Of a stretch of 64,000 nucleotides of DNA, positions 35,178 to 45,127 are shown piece by piece. Location: the NCBI RefSeq assembly GCF_017908035.1, contig NZ_JAEQMU010000001.1:1302001-1366000 (forward strand), read 5' to 3'. The stretch is from Sphingobacterium tabacisoli (GTDB taxonomy: Bacteria; Bacteroidota; Bacteroidia; Sphingobacteriales; Sphingobacteriaceae). The position numbers and the translations under genes are program-made. Below the pieces are notes generated by a model. It made no database searches and had not been told where the DNA came from. It saw only the letters and a list, made by a program, of their open reading frames with translations. Positions within the stretch are counted from its first letter, which is position 1. Each line of letters begins with the position of its first letter.

Positions 35178-38100
35178 TTATAAACCTACAGAAATACCTA
35201 AATTGTAAATAGTCGGTGTTAATACCCCGCGCGTAGGTATAGTTATTAGTTTGTTTTGCGCATCATTAAACATGCTATAACCAGACCATACTTCAGGGTC
35301 TAGATTATCCTTATTAGCCGCCCACCTCCATACGTTCTGAATTTGTCCTGTGATACGAACATGGTTAAGCTTCGTTCTAGCAATCCATTCTTGCGGTAAA
35401 GTGTAGGACAAGGAAACATCTCGTAATTTGATATAATCCGCTTTCTGAATAAAGAGTTGTGCCGAATTATATATGTCGGACATATTTCCAGAAGCAGCAC
35501 TCACAAATTTCGGAGCCATTTCTGGGTTTTTAAGCTCGTCTCCCGGTTGCTTCCAATAATTCAACCAACTGCGTTCGAAGTTGCTATTGTAGTTTAGCTC
35601 AGCATACTTACTCAAAAACTCTGGGTGTACGCCACGCATCACGTGCCCACCGTTGAATATGAACATGAAGTTTAAACTAAAGTTTTTGTAACGCACGTTA
35701 TTGCTTAGAGAAGCATTATAAGGAGCGATGGTTGTACCTGAATAAATCAAATCTTCCGCGGTCAACTGTTGTGTACTTCCGACTAAAGTGCCATCCGCTT
35801 TTCTAGCCATTGGTAGACCTTCCTCATTCAATCCAGCGTAATCAATACTATATATACTTCCCATAGCTACACCAACACGGTTTTGTGTCGTACTATAGTA
35901 AGAATATGGTGTATTCTGAGAGACGTAGAGTTTGGTTATTTTGTTATTATTGTAGGCGAAATTAAGAGCTCCTGTCCAGCTGAAATCAGTTCTTTTCAGG
36001 ATCTGTCCTGTCAATCCGACTTCGATCCCGTTATTACGCATATTACCGTAATTCATCAAAACATTACTCCATCCTAACGTTGGATCTAAAGCACTATTTC
36101 CCAATAGATCTTCAGTCTTCTTACTATATAAATCAATTGTAGCACCGAGCCTGTTATTCCACATAGAGAAATCCAGTCCGAAATTAAACACATTGGTACG
36201 TTCCCATCTCAATAACGGATTTGGAGGAGTGGTAATGGACGACTGTAACTCACCAGTGTAAGGGTTTAATCTATCATCAACTTTGGAAATCAAATATGGA
36301 CCTGTTTCCTTCGGAACATTACCATTCACACCATAAGTCATACGTGCAGACCATTTATCCAAAAAGTCCAAATTCAACTCAGGAAGACGATACAAGGCTC
36401 CTACCGACCACAATGGTTTGTACTGGTTTTTGATATCCGTACCGAATAGATTAGATTGATCCATACGAATACTACCACTTAATGTTAATTTACGATTGTA
36501 CGTATAGGAAGCATTCGCATAAAAAGACACAAAACGGTCTACAAGTTCCTGGAACCCTTTCTCCTTTTTCGTCATTGTATAACTGTTGAACAACGCCTCA
36601 GTATTACGTAACATAATGCCATAGTTTTCTTCGTTGATTCCTTTATATACTAGAGAACTCTCATCATATCCGTATTTATAAATATCTGTAAAGCGATCTT
36701 TGATCTCTCTGCGCTCTGCACCTGCTATTGCAATAATTTCATGAATATCAGAGAATGTATTTTGATAGTTCAATTGACCACGTAATGTATAACTGTTAAT
36801 ATCGTTACGTCGCTCTGAAAACTGTCCTCCTTTAGGAATATTATATTTCGCAATCCCCTCAACCATCTGTGTCGCATCATTCACCATACTTGCCACTTCC
36901 CAGAATTGTTCCCTACTCAATGTGCCATTATAGCCCTCAGTACGTTCTGACTGATAAGATAAATCGAAATCTAAGCCCTTAATGATTTTAAAATTAGCGC
37001 CGAAGTTCAGATTAATATACTTGTTGTAAAACTTCTCATGCTTATACTCATTTTGTTCAATAGGTCTGTAAGTCTCATCTTGCAGTCCTAGACTATTCAA
37101 TCTATCAATCTCATATTGAGATTTGTTATTAAACCATTGTGCTGGACTACCATCCTCATTACGCAACAAGAAATAAGAAGCCTTTCCTCCGATGTAATTA
37201 TTATAATAATCAAAGCCAATGTTTCCCTCACGCTGTTGGTTTTTACCTAAGATATTAGCTCTCAAAGTAACCCAATCCGTCAACTTAAAGTTATTCTTGA
37301 TATTAAAACCTATTCCCTTATTAGTCGCACGGCCTTTATTGTAATCACCTGGTTGCGTATAGTTCAATGAATAGTGATAACTATATCGATCAACTCCACC
37401 AGAAAGAGCTAAATTATGTTGCTGATCAAATCTTACCGTGTTTAGAAACTCATCCATAGAAGAATAGCGATCTCTATTACGATACACATCCAGTTCACGT
37501 TCCATCTCTTCTTCAGAGATAACGCCCCCCTTATGTCTATAAAGAATACCGTAAACGTCGTTCATAGACTTTCTAGGGTCAATTGCGCTATAGTCTCCTG
37601 ATCTATAGTTGAACATCTCTTTTTGAAAATCCACCAACTCCGCAGAGCTCATCTTATTCAAATACTTACGGCTGGGCAGCCCTCGGAATGACAGGGTATT
37701 GGAGTAGTCGATTCTTGCAGGACCTTCTTTTCCCATTCTAGTCACCACGACAATAACTCCATTGGATGATCGCACTCCGTATATCGATGCCGCTGAGGCA
37801 TCTTTTAATACGGTGATGGTCTCTATATCATTGGGATTCAAGGCTGTCAAATCTCCTTCGTAAGGCATACCATCGACTACCACTAAAGGTGCTCCCTGTG
37901 CATTTATTGTAGAACGCCCACGCACTTCTATTCCCAAGCTGTTTTTCGTATTCTGTGGGCTAGCACTGTTCTGTACCATACTCATTCCTGGTACCAATCC
38001 TTCTACCCTATCTAACAGCCCTGTCTGCAATCTACCCTCCATATCTTTAGCTGTAACCTGAGAGAATGAACCTGCAGCGCGTTCTTTACTGATTTTTTGG

Positions 38101-38840
38101 TATCCTGTATTAATCACGACATCTACCGTTTCGACCTCCGCACTCAAATCCTGAAGTACAATAGTTCCCATATTGGTAGAGGCCGTCACTTCCATGGATT
38201 TGTAGCCTAGACAAGAACATTCCAGTTTTTGCCCTGCATCAACGGTCTGCGTAAACTTAAAATACCCCTGCTCATCGGTCACCGTACCTAGGTCGGTTCC
38301 TTTCACACGGATACTGACACCACGAACCGGCTTGCCCTGTGCATCTACAATGCGTCCAGACACCTGTTTTTGCTGTACCTCTTCAAAGACCTTAACACGG
38401 TTTGCAGTATTGTTTGAAGCACCCCTCCCTTTTTCCTTGATTACGATAGTTTTATTATCAATCTCGTAACTCAGATCAAGGCTATTCAAAATAGAAACCA
38501 AAGCCTGATCTAAGGGCTTCTGCACGATATCGACCGAAATTTTGGTATTCGGATCTACATCACGGGCAGACCATACATAATGATACCCCGTCTGCTTGTT
38601 GATCGCCATAAAGATCTGGCGTACTGATGTTGACTTTGCTTTTAATGTAACCTGCTGTGCTATACCGCTAGCAGAAAGTTGCATCATGCAGAAAGTCATA
38701 AAAATCGAAGTCAATGACACTCGCATAACTCTTCTCCTCCACGTCCTGCTACCTCGTAGTAGATGGTAACAGACAAATTGTTTTAATCCAGCAAAATAAC
38801 CGGTCGAGACACGGTTATCCTGTCCATAATTTTCATACAT
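35178..38840 (-). CDS. SusC/RagA family TonB-linked receptor with STN domain
   Basis: A 1220-residue receptor. An extended N-terminus precedes the signal segment (to about residue 62, SGIAQQ). Then come an STN (secretin/TonB N-terminal) domain at about 65-135 (VRQIFMAINKQTGYHYVW), a carboxypeptidase-D-like domain at 155-230, a plug (LLDRVEGLVPGMSMVQN, VLKDASAASIYGVRSSNG) and the barrel. STN domains contact a FecR-type anti-sigma factor, so ligand binding is reported to the ECF sigma factor encoded upstream. First of the uptake genes in the series. Confidence 0.94.
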   Translation of the reverse strand: MYENYGQDNRVSTGYFAGLKQFVCYHLLRGSRTWRRRVMRVSLTSIFMTFCMMQLSASGIAQQVTLKAKSTSVRQIFMAINKQTGYHYVWSARDVDPNTKISVDIVQKPLDQALVSILNSLDLSYEIDNKTIVIKEKGRGASNNTANRVKVFEEVQQKQVSGRIVDAQGKPVRGVSIRVKGTDLGTVTDEQGYFKFTQTVDAGQKLECSCLGYKSMEVTASTNMGTIVLQDLSAEVETVDVVINTGYQKISKERAAGSFSQVTAKDMEGRLQTGLLDRVEGLVPGMSMVQNSASPQNTKNSLGIEVRGRSTINAQGAPLVVVDGMPYEGDLTALNPNDIETITVLKDASAASIYGVRSSNGVIVVVTRMGKEGPARIDYSNTLSFRGLPSRKYLNKMSSAELVDFQKEMFNYRSGDYSAIDPRKSMNDVYGILYRHKGGVISEEEMERELDVYRNRDRYSSMDEFLNTVRFDQQHNLALSGGVDRYSYHYSLNYTQPGDYNKGRATNKGIGFNIKNNFKLTDWVTLRANILGKNQQREGNIGFDYYNNYIGGKASYFLLRNEDGSPAQWFNNKSQYEIDRLNSLGLQDETYRPIEQNEYKHEKFYNKYINLNFGANFKIIKGLDFDLSYQSERTEGYNGTLSREQFWEVASMVNDATQMVEGIAKYNIPKGGQFSERRNDINSYTLRGQLNYQNTFSDIHEIIAIAGAERREIKDRFTDIYKYGYDESSLVYKGINEENYGIMLRNTEALFNSYTMTKKEKGFQELVDRFVSFYANASYTYNRKLTLSGSIRMDQSNLFGTDIKNQYKPLWSVGALYRLPELNLDFLDKWSARMTYGVNGNVPKETGPYLISKVDDRLNPYTGELQSSITTPPNPLLRWERTNVFNFGLDFSMWNNRLGATIDLYSKKTEDLLGNSALDPTLGWSNVLMNYGNMRNNGIEVGLTGQILKRTDFSWTGALNFAYNNNKITKLYVSQNTPYSYYSTTQNRVGVAMGSIYSIDYAGLNEEGLPMARKADGTLVGSTQQLTAEDLIYSGTTIAPYNASLSNNVRYKNFSLNFMFIFNGGHVMRGVHPEFLSKYAELNYNSNFERSWLNYWKQPGDELKNPEMAPKFVSAASGNMSDIYNSAQLFIQKADYIKLRDVSLSYTLPQEWIARTKLNHVRITGQIQNVWRWAANKDNLDPEVWSGYSMFNDAQNKLITIPTRGVLTPTIYNLGISVGL

Positions 38841-38928
38841 TTGATTAGGTTTTAAAAATTTGTTGTACTACAGTTTTAGGCCTTCGGGTAGAGGCGCCGC
38901 AATCGCTTCTACCCTTCCTTTTTTATTA

Positions 38929-40107
38929 TTATTTTTCGCTTACATATATTGTTCTGTCTTCGTAACGGAATTTAATCTTTCCGGTTTTTTGCAATAACTC
39001 CAGCAGTTCCTTCAATTGGCTGAATCGGGGTACCATAACCTCGAACTTCTCGCTCTTTAAGTGTGCTTTTTCAATGATAAAATCGACATCGTACCAGCGT
39101 CCCACCTGCTGTAAGATTTCATCCAGACGTTCTGAATTAAAAACAAAGTTTCCTTCCTTCCAAGCTAGAACGGCAGATGGATCCACTACCGATTTCTTAA
39201 TAGAAGTCCCCTCTACAATCCCCTGTTCGCCCGGAACCAGCACCAGCTTTTCCTCACCTGCACTGATCCGTACAGAACCTTCAAACAGTGTTGTATAATT
39301 CTTCTTCTCCCCTTTATAGGATTTCACATTAAAATGTGTCCCCAGCACCGCAATCTCTTGCTTACCCGCCTTTACGCGAAATGGTTTAGCTTCACCTTCT
39401 TTTCCTTTCGTCTTCTTTAACTGAGAGGCCACCTCAAAGTAAGCTTCACCCTCCATATCAATATGCCGCTCATCTTCATCTTCTTGATAGGCTAGCTTCG
39501 TATCGGCATTGAGCCATACCTTACTCCCGTCAGGCAGCGTCATTCGATACTGTCCTCCACGTGGTGTACTCATTTCAAACGAAGAAAAATCGGTTTTCTT
39601 AACACCTTCCACTTCTCCTCCATCTTCATACATAAGCCCATTATCCATCAAAAGCCCTTCTTCACCAGCACTCAAAGGGACAACCGTACCATCGGACAAT
39701 TTTAGAGTCGCCTGATTTGCACCCGGTTGTATGGCCGCTATCGGCTGCTCCTGTACCGTCTTCCCCTTACGTAGACCAAGGAAAACAAGGCCTAATACCA
39801 CCACAAGCGAAGCCGCCATGTACAGGAAAGGTTTCCAGCGGTAGATACTGTTAGAGATATCAACAGACGATGGCATATTTATCAATGACTTATGCTTTTG
39901 CCAAGCTTGCGCCGTATCAAATGTCCTCAGTAAGCTCAAATCTTTAGATAAATCCTCCTTCCGCAACACGGCATCTAAAAGCTCTTGATTTCGTTCGTCC
40001 TTCGCCAACCACTCTCTTATAAATGCATTTTCTTGCGGAGTCCATTCCCTAAAATGAACAGCAGATAAAATCTTCGCAATATGTTGAGGATATCTAGCCA
40101 TAATCAA
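38929..40107 (-). CDS. FecR family anti-sigma factor
   Basis: A 392-residue protein with an N-terminal cytosolic sigma-binding region (1-90), one membrane helix at about 92-112 (FLYMAASLVVVLGLVFLGL), the periplasmic FecR domain (STPRGGQYRMTLPDGSKVWL, with GEAYFEV further on) and a C-terminal DUF4974-like part (SERLDEILQQVGRWYDVDF). It holds the ECF sigma factor inactive until the STN-SusC receptor signals. It lies between sigma and receptor genes, the standard order. The start at 40107 gives MIMARYPQHIAK; MARYPQ is a close alternative. Confidence 0.93.
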   Translation of the reverse strand: MIMARYPQHIAKILSAVHFREWTPQENAFIREWLAKDERNQELLDAVLRKEDLSKDLSLLRTFDTAQAWQKHKSLINMPSSVDISNSIYRWKPFLYMAASLVVVLGLVFLGLRKGKTVQEQPIAAIQPGANQATLKLSDGTVVPLSAGEEGLLMDNGLMYEDGGEVEGVKKTDFSSFEMSTPRGGQYRMTLPDGSKVWLNADTKLAYQEDEDERHIDMEGEAYFEVASQLKKTKGKEGEAKPFRVKAGKQEIAVLGTHFNVKSYKGEKKNYTTLFEGSVRISAGEEKLVLVPGEQGIVEGTSIKKSVVDPSAVLAWKEGNFVFNSERLDEILQQVGRWYDVDFIIEKAHLKSEKFEVMVPRFSQLKELLELLQKTGKIKFRYEDRTIYVSEK

Positions 40108-40182
40108 TTGTATAACAGAAAAGGGGATGAGAATCTCTAAAGATTTTTAAAGAAAAACACAAAAAACTGTAAATCAGACGCT

Positions 40183-40764
40183 TTATTTTACAGAACAGCA
40201 AACAACATCCGCAAAAACCAGCATAAACACAAACAGCTGATCCTTATTTAAAACATTCCGAAGCAGTTGTATACCACGCATTTTTTGATTGTAAACCGTA
40301 CTACTACTAATGCCCAATTCATCGGCTACTTCTTGCGGTGTATACCCTTCAACAAACAGAAGACGTATCACATTTCTACACTGCTCAGGAAGCTTTTCTA
40401 TCGCCAGATGCACCTCCTGTATCGTCTCCGTATAAATCATCTGTTGTGTCACGGGGACATCGAACCAATCGAGGCTATACTGATAACCCTCTGCTTTGAC
40501 CCGATGTCTCTTCTCCTTATCCAGGAGGTTAAGCGCCGCATTTTTACAGCTTACATAGAGAAAAGAGCGAATACTATGAAGTTCGGAAAAGTCGCCATTC
40601 CTGTTCCATAGCTTTAAGAAGCTATCGTGAACAATCTCTTCAGCAACGAAGTTATCTAATCCCATTTTGGCGAGAAATAGGCAAAGAGGCTGGTACAAAA
40701 GATAAAAAATGTCCTGGTAGGCTTCAGGCTTACCCGCCCGAAAATCACTCACCATTTGGTCCAT
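40183..40764 (-). CDS. FecI-like ECF sigma-70 factor
   Basis: A 193-residue ECF sigma factor: region 2 (about 15-75, IFYLLYQPLCLFLAKMGLDNFVAEEIVHDSFLKLW split by the typical spacing) and region 4 (about 115-170, LPEQCRNVIRLLF and EVADELGISSSTVYNQK HTH). Start: the longest frame begins with GTG at 40791, only a few bases after a putative -7 box on the minus strand (TAGATTTG, 40805-40812). The ATG at 40764 leaves a normal leader and is preferred. It should transcribe the STN-SusC/SusD genes. Confidence 0.92.
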   Translation of the reverse strand: MDQMVSDFRAGKPEAYQDIFYLLYQPLCLFLAKMGLDNFVAEEIVHDSFLKLWNRNGDFSELHSIRSFLYVSCKNAALNLLDKEKRHRVKAEGYQYSLDWFDVPVTQQMIYTETIQEVHLAIEKLPEQCRNVIRLLFVEGYTPQEVADELGISSSTVYNQKMRGIQLLRNVLNKDQLFVFMLVFADVVCCSVK

Positions 40765-40804
40765 TTTATTTACTTCTATCACTAGTTGCACATCAAAATC
40801 TCGT

Positions 40805-40812
40805 CAAATCTA
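40805..40812 (-). promoter_or_regulatory. Candidate -7 box of the ECF sigma gene
   Basis: On the minus strand this reads TAGATTTG, matching TAnnTTTG, 40 nt before the preferred ATG. No clear -33 TTTG. Confidence 0.4.
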
Positions 40813-40999
40813 GTAATTATAACGTAAAAGTAAGTGCATTCGTGACAGTCGTTACCGAAGTTTTCCCGCTGTACCTTTTAGATTGCCTACAAAGAGCACA
40901 TTCAGGCAAAATGAGTCAGCATTGCCCCTATTTTTTTCTGAAAGTGTATGTATTCAATGGACATCAAGAACTTTCATGTCTGTTGGTGAACCGAAGGAA

Positions 41000-43276
41000 T
41001 CATGAAAGTTTTTTCTTATCGATCAGTAACAAAGTTGAAGGGGCATCTTTTAGCCAAGCCACTTCTTTAGCAACTAAATCTTCCCATACCGTCAGGTTAA
41101 TAAGCATTAAATCCTGCTTTCGCCATATTTCGTCAGTCAGCTCCTGTTCACCATAGATGACCAGGTGGTTTGGTACCTGTTGTTCTAACTGCCGCAATTT
41201 CTCCCGGAATACTTCATTATCTTTCAGGGCATTCTTAAAATCGACAACAATAACCTGAGAGCTACTGTTATGTATTAGCTTTTGGATATACGTCAGTAAA
41301 AACATATCCTGTGCCTGAAAGACAGGAACAATAATCCGATCCACAGCAGTAAAGTTTTTATCGATCAGAATACCGACAGCAGCAGTCACCCGTGCATTGA
41401 TTTGATCATTGCGACTGAAAGCCAGAAAAGGTGATTCAGCCTGCTTTACGGTATGGAGAAGCCGTTCTGGATTAATGATACGTGACGTAAAATCCAAAAA
41501 CCGTCCTAAAATACTCCCTTCATATATCGATTCACTCACCCCCAACAATAAAAGGTCTGTTTCAGCTTCCCGCGTCGTCTGAATAATCTCCGTATCGATA
41601 TCGCCGGATATCTTGAAGACCGATGACATCGACTGCTCCAACTTCTTCGCCACTTCTTTAATATCCCTAAAACTATCCTCCTCCTGTTCCTCAACTTCAT
41701 AGTGATGCAATTCGTTAGAAGGTGCGATATGCAGAGCCGTTATCACGGAGTTATCTTTGGAATGTGCTGTAAGCGCGTTCGCCAGCTTGAACAAGGATAT
41801 TCCCGTACTGCTTTTCGCAAAAGAAAGGAGAATCTTAAACTTTGTTTTATCCTGTATCTTGGCTCCCATCCCACTTTTCTTGGGCTTAAACAATCTATTG
41901 ATAAGATCTAGCGAAGGTCCTGTCATAAAGGTTGTCACCAAAGCCATCAATACCATCATAGAGAATAGTTCGGCACTCAACACCCCCAGATCATAACCGA
42001 TATTAAGAACAATCAATTCCATCAGCCCCCGTGTATTCATCAATGCTCCAATACTCAGACTGTCCTTCCAGCTCTGTCCGACAAAACGGGCAGCCAATGC
42101 ACTACCTACAAACTTCCCTATTACAGCAACTAGTATGATTACCCCCGCAATCAACCAGTGCTCCAAGTCATTCAGCAATCCAATCTGCGTACGCAGTCCT
42201 GTAAAGACAAAAAACAAGGGCAATAAAAGTAATACAGCTACATCTTCAATTTTCTCAATAAACATCGATCTAAAGCGTGTGCTCTCAGGCATGATGGCTC
42301 CGGCCATAAAGGCTCCGAACAAGGCATGTATCCCAATGACCTCGGTCGCAAAAGCAGAGAGAAGTAAAACAATAAAGAAAATTGCAACTTCACGCTTACC
42401 TAAACTATCTTTGGAGGAGTTAAGCTCCCCCACACGGAGTAAGAAGGGACGTACGATCTTAATCATGACCAATACATAAGCGATGGCCAACAGTACGGTA
42501 TAAATTGCACTTGTCGCTGCTCCCGCTTTCACGATAGCAATCACTACTGCCAATATACACCAGGCTGTGATATCATCTGCAGCAGCACAGGTTATCACCA
42601 ATGCGCCCAATTTCGATTTTTGAAGTCCCCGTTCTTGTATAATCCGTGCCAGAACCGGAAATGCAGTAATGCTTAACGATATGCCTATGAAGAGACTATA
42701 AGATAGGAACTCCACATTAGCTGGAGCATAATACTGATAAAGAAAATAAGCTAACCCCACTCCCATTGTAAAAGGAATTACGATACTCGCATGCGATATC
42801 ACGACCGCATCATGTGCCTTATTCTTAAGTACGCCTAAATCCAACTCCATACCGATGATGAACATAAATAGGATCAGTCCGATCTGGCTCAAAAACTGCA
42901 AATTGCTCAGAGAATCTACCGGAAACAGCACCGCTGAAATCTCTGGAAAATGTAAACCGAGCAACGAGGGGCCCAAAATGATCCCGGCCAACATCTCTCC
43001 GATTACAACAGGTTGTTTTATTTTGATACACACCCATCCCATAATACGGGCCGCAATGATAATCGTAACGATCTGAGCCAACAAAATTGCTAACGGATGC
43101 CTTAGGCTATGATGGATAGAATCTAAAAAATCCTGCCAGGCGTTTACACTTGTTACTTTATTGGCAGTAGCCGCTGTATCCTGCAATTGTGTACCGAGCG
43201 TAATGACGCCATACATTATTGCGAGCAGACCGCCGACCAAAATCACATAAAATACCGTATTTTTATAGTTCTTCAT
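41000..43276 (-). CDS. CPA2-type cation/proton antiporter with C-terminal cytosolic domain
   Basis: A 758-residue protein. Residues about 1-460 hold 12-13 membrane helices of the Kef/NapA class (KQPVVIGEMLAGIILGPSLLG, AAADDITAWCILAV with the paired Asp of the ion site, HALFGAFMAGAIMP). Residues 480-758 are soluble and contain two USP-like halves (LLLLGVSESIYEGSILGRFL; TAVDRIIVPVFQAQDMF). Exchanges Na+ or K+ for protons at the inner membrane. Cation choice cannot be read from sequence. Monocistronic. Confidence 0.9.
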   Translation of the reverse strand: MKNYKNTVFYVILVGGLLAIMYGVITLGTQLQDTAATANKVTSVNAWQDFLDSIHHSLRHPLAILLAQIVTIIIAARIMGWVCIKIKQPVVIGEMLAGIILGPSLLGLHFPEISAVLFPVDSLSNLQFLSQIGLILFMFIIGMELDLGVLKNKAHDAVVISHASIVIPFTMGVGLAYFLYQYYAPANVEFLSYSLFIGISLSITAFPVLARIIQERGLQKSKLGALVITCAAADDITAWCILAVVIAIVKAGAATSAIYTVLLAIAYVLVMIKIVRPFLLRVGELNSSKDSLGKREVAIFFIVLLLSAFATEVIGIHALFGAFMAGAIMPESTRFRSMFIEKIEDVAVLLLLPLFFVFTGLRTQIGLLNDLEHWLIAGVIILVAVIGKFVGSALAARFVGQSWKDSLSIGALMNTRGLMELIVLNIGYDLGVLSAELFSMMVLMALVTTFMTGPSLDLINRLFKPKKSGMGAKIQDKTKFKILLSFAKSSTGISLFKLANALTAHSKDNSVITALHIAPSNELHHYEVEEQEEDSFRDIKEVAKKLEQSMSSVFKISGDIDTEIIQTTREAETDLLLLGVSESIYEGSILGRFLDFTSRIINPERLLHTVKQAESPFLAFSRNDQINARVTAAVGILIDKNFTAVDRIIVPVFQAQDMFLLTYIQKLIHNSSSQVIVVDFKNALKDNEVFREKLRQLEQQVPNHLVIYGEQELTDEIWRKQDLMLINLTVWEDLVAKEVAWLKDAPSTLLLIDKKKLS

Positions 43277-43393
43277 CTTACCTTACTGATTGTGCTAATA
43301 AATTGATACACAAAAATACCATTAAGTTTTAGGGCTTAGGATATCCCGCAAAATCTAGGTGAAAAAATGTAATGAAGTGGCAAAAAAATGTAA

Positions 43394-44119
43394 CTAACCC
43401 AATGCAAGAAGCTCCATGAAGGCCTTGCGATAGGTTTCACTCAATCCTAATACAATCGGTTTGTCCGATTGATCTTTCATCGTGGTCACAATCTCTTCCG
43501 AATTAAAGAACTTGACAATACGTAAAGAGATAATCTCCCGTTTATTAATACGGACAAAACCAGAAGAAGGTAAAACAGCTAGCAAGCCACCAAAACTAAT
43601 ATTCTTGACAATGACATCGGTTTCATCTTCAAAAAAGAGAATCTTATCCCGGCTATCTACATCTGAATTGCGAATAAATAGAATCTTGTCAAAATGGATT
43701 AACGCCTTTCCCTTATCCGTATTGAACTGAGCATAGGTGGAGTCAGGCGTCTTTTTCGAAAACTGAGATTTCACTTTTTCTACGGCCTGTTTAAGGCGCT
43801 GTAATGAAATAGGTTTAGTAATATAATCTACAGCATTAATATCGAATGCCTCGCTGGCATATTGTTTATAAGCTGTCGCAAAAATAACCGGATAGTCCCT
43901 AAGAATCTCTGCTATATCAAAACCTGTAAGCTGGGGCATTTCGACGTCAAGTATACAAAAGTCGAAGTCTAGCTCACGATACTCTTTGATCAGTGCCAGC
44001 GGGTCATTGAAAACCTTTACAATCTCAACACCTTCCACCTGCCCCATCAGTATTTTCAAAAACTTTAAACTGGGTATTTCATCATCCAGGATAATACACC
44101 TTAACTTTCTATGACTCAT
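43394..44119 (-). CDS. LytTR-type response regulator
   Basis: A 241-residue regulator. The receiver domain (4-120) has the phospho-acceptor region CILDVEMPQLTG, an early acidic pair (LDDE) and the switch lysine region ITKPISLQRL. The C-terminal LytTR-like DNA-binding domain (about 140-240) has GFVRINKREIISL. The start at 44119 (MSHRKLRCIILDDE) is preferred over a longer frame to 44164, as it leaves an 11-nt overlap with the kinase gene, typical of coupled pairs. Confidence 0.9.
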   Translation of the reverse strand: MSHRKLRCIILDDEIPSLKFLKILMGQVEGVEIVKVFNDPLALIKEYRELDFDFCILDVEMPQLTGFDIAEILRDYPVIFATAYKQYASEAFDINAVDYITKPISLQRLKQAVEKVKSQFSKKTPDSTYAQFNTDKGKALIHFDKILFIRNSDVDSRDKILFFEDETDVIVKNISFGGLLAVLPSSGFVRINKREIISLRIVKFFNSEEIVTTMKDQSDKPIVLGLSETYRKAFMELLALG

Positions 44120-44840
44120 ATAGCTTAATTTGTAAGTAGGCACTATAGACGTCATTTTCGACAAACCTTTTCAGTTCATGCCGCCCTGTGTAGTAGCGCA
44201 TCAATCGTTCTTCGAGTGTTTTACTGCCTATCCCCCCTTTTCTTTTTGCCAACGGAGACTTTTTAGAAATGGTATTGTTGACCGTAATTTCCAGCACACC
44301 TTCCTGAAAACTGATAGCAATCGCTATAAAAGAATTCTCGCTTTGAATATCGGCATGCTTAAAAGCATTTTCAATCAGATCAATACTAATCAGCGGAACC
44401 ATCACGGCCGAAAAAAACAAAGGTTCATTTTCTTCATCCACATCGACTTTCACCTGTATATCAAACAATGGACTGAGTTTTACCTTATTGATTTCAATCA
44501 GATTTAAAGCGAACTCAATCTCCTCTTTGGGCGACACCAGCTTATTCGGGCTCTCGTACAAGACATAATCCAATACCTGCGCCAGCTTATCCATTGTAAA
44601 GTACGTTTGGTACGCATGCGACAATATCGCATTCAGAGAATTTTTTAAGAGATGGGGATTTAATTCTGTACGGTGTACATCATCAAGACGGTCGTGCATC
44701 CGCTTATAGACATCTTCCTGTCTCCTTCCTTCCAATCGTATCCTACGGTTTTCTCTACGCAGAAAAACACAGTACACCGCTAGCCCCCCTAAGAGAATCC
44801 CCAGAACTCCAAAAATGATATAAACGGTATTATCAGACAT
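44109..44840 (-). CDS. LytS-like sensor histidine kinase
   Basis: A 243-residue membrane kinase with a single N-terminal helix (residues 6-28) and no extracellular sensor. It has the His_kinase box LNPHLLKNSLNAI (phospho-His in NPH), the N box ENAFKHA and the G box KGGIGSKTLEERL. It is unusually short for the family, having only one membrane helix, so it may sense membrane state or a partner protein. Its 3' end overlaps the response regulator by 11 nt. Confidence 0.9.
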   Translation of the reverse strand: MSDNTVYIIFGVLGILLGGLAVYCVFLRRENRRIRLEGRRQEDVYKRMHDRLDDVHRTELNPHLLKNSLNAILSHAYQTYFTMDKLAQVLDYVLYESPNKLVSPKEEIEFALNLIEINKVKLSPLFDIQVKVDVDEENEPLFFSAVMVPLISIDLIENAFKHADIQSENSFIAIAISFQEGVLEITVNNTISKKSPLAKRKGGIGSKTLEERLMRYYTGRHELKRFVENDVYSAYLQIKLYES

Positions 44841-45089
44841 AGATTGAGCAAACTGTAAAAGCCTTTTTATCCTTCAAACTTATGCAAAAAGAGGCGTATT
44901 CGCGAATTGCAAAAGTAAAAATGAAGCTTCCGCCAGCTACATTTTACAAAACGAAGCCCCATTTGGAACTTATTACATTTTTCCGCAGACATATTACATA
45001 ATATCGTTATAAGCAATAAACCTTCGCCCATTTTTTCTTAACTTAAGCATACTTCAATCAACAGTTCGATGATATACATCGGCTTTATC

Positions 45090-45116
45090 GGACACTTTTA
45101 GTGTCCCACACTAAAA
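45090..45116 (+). promoter_or_regulatory. Two overlapping, mutually exclusive inverted repeats
   Basis: GGACAC/GTGTCC (45090-45095 with 45101-45106, loop 5) and TTTTAGTGT/ACACTAAAA (45096-45104 with 45108-45116, loop 3) share bases 45101-45104, so only one hairpin can form at a time. They lie 11 nt before the ATG at 45128. They may be an operator for a dimeric regulator or an RNA switch. Confidence 0.55.
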
Positions 45117-45127
45117 CTTTAGTAATC

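Noticed and set aside
42135..42479. 114-codon plus-strand frame opposite the antiporter
   Set aside because: Shadow of a membrane-helix region with no start context.
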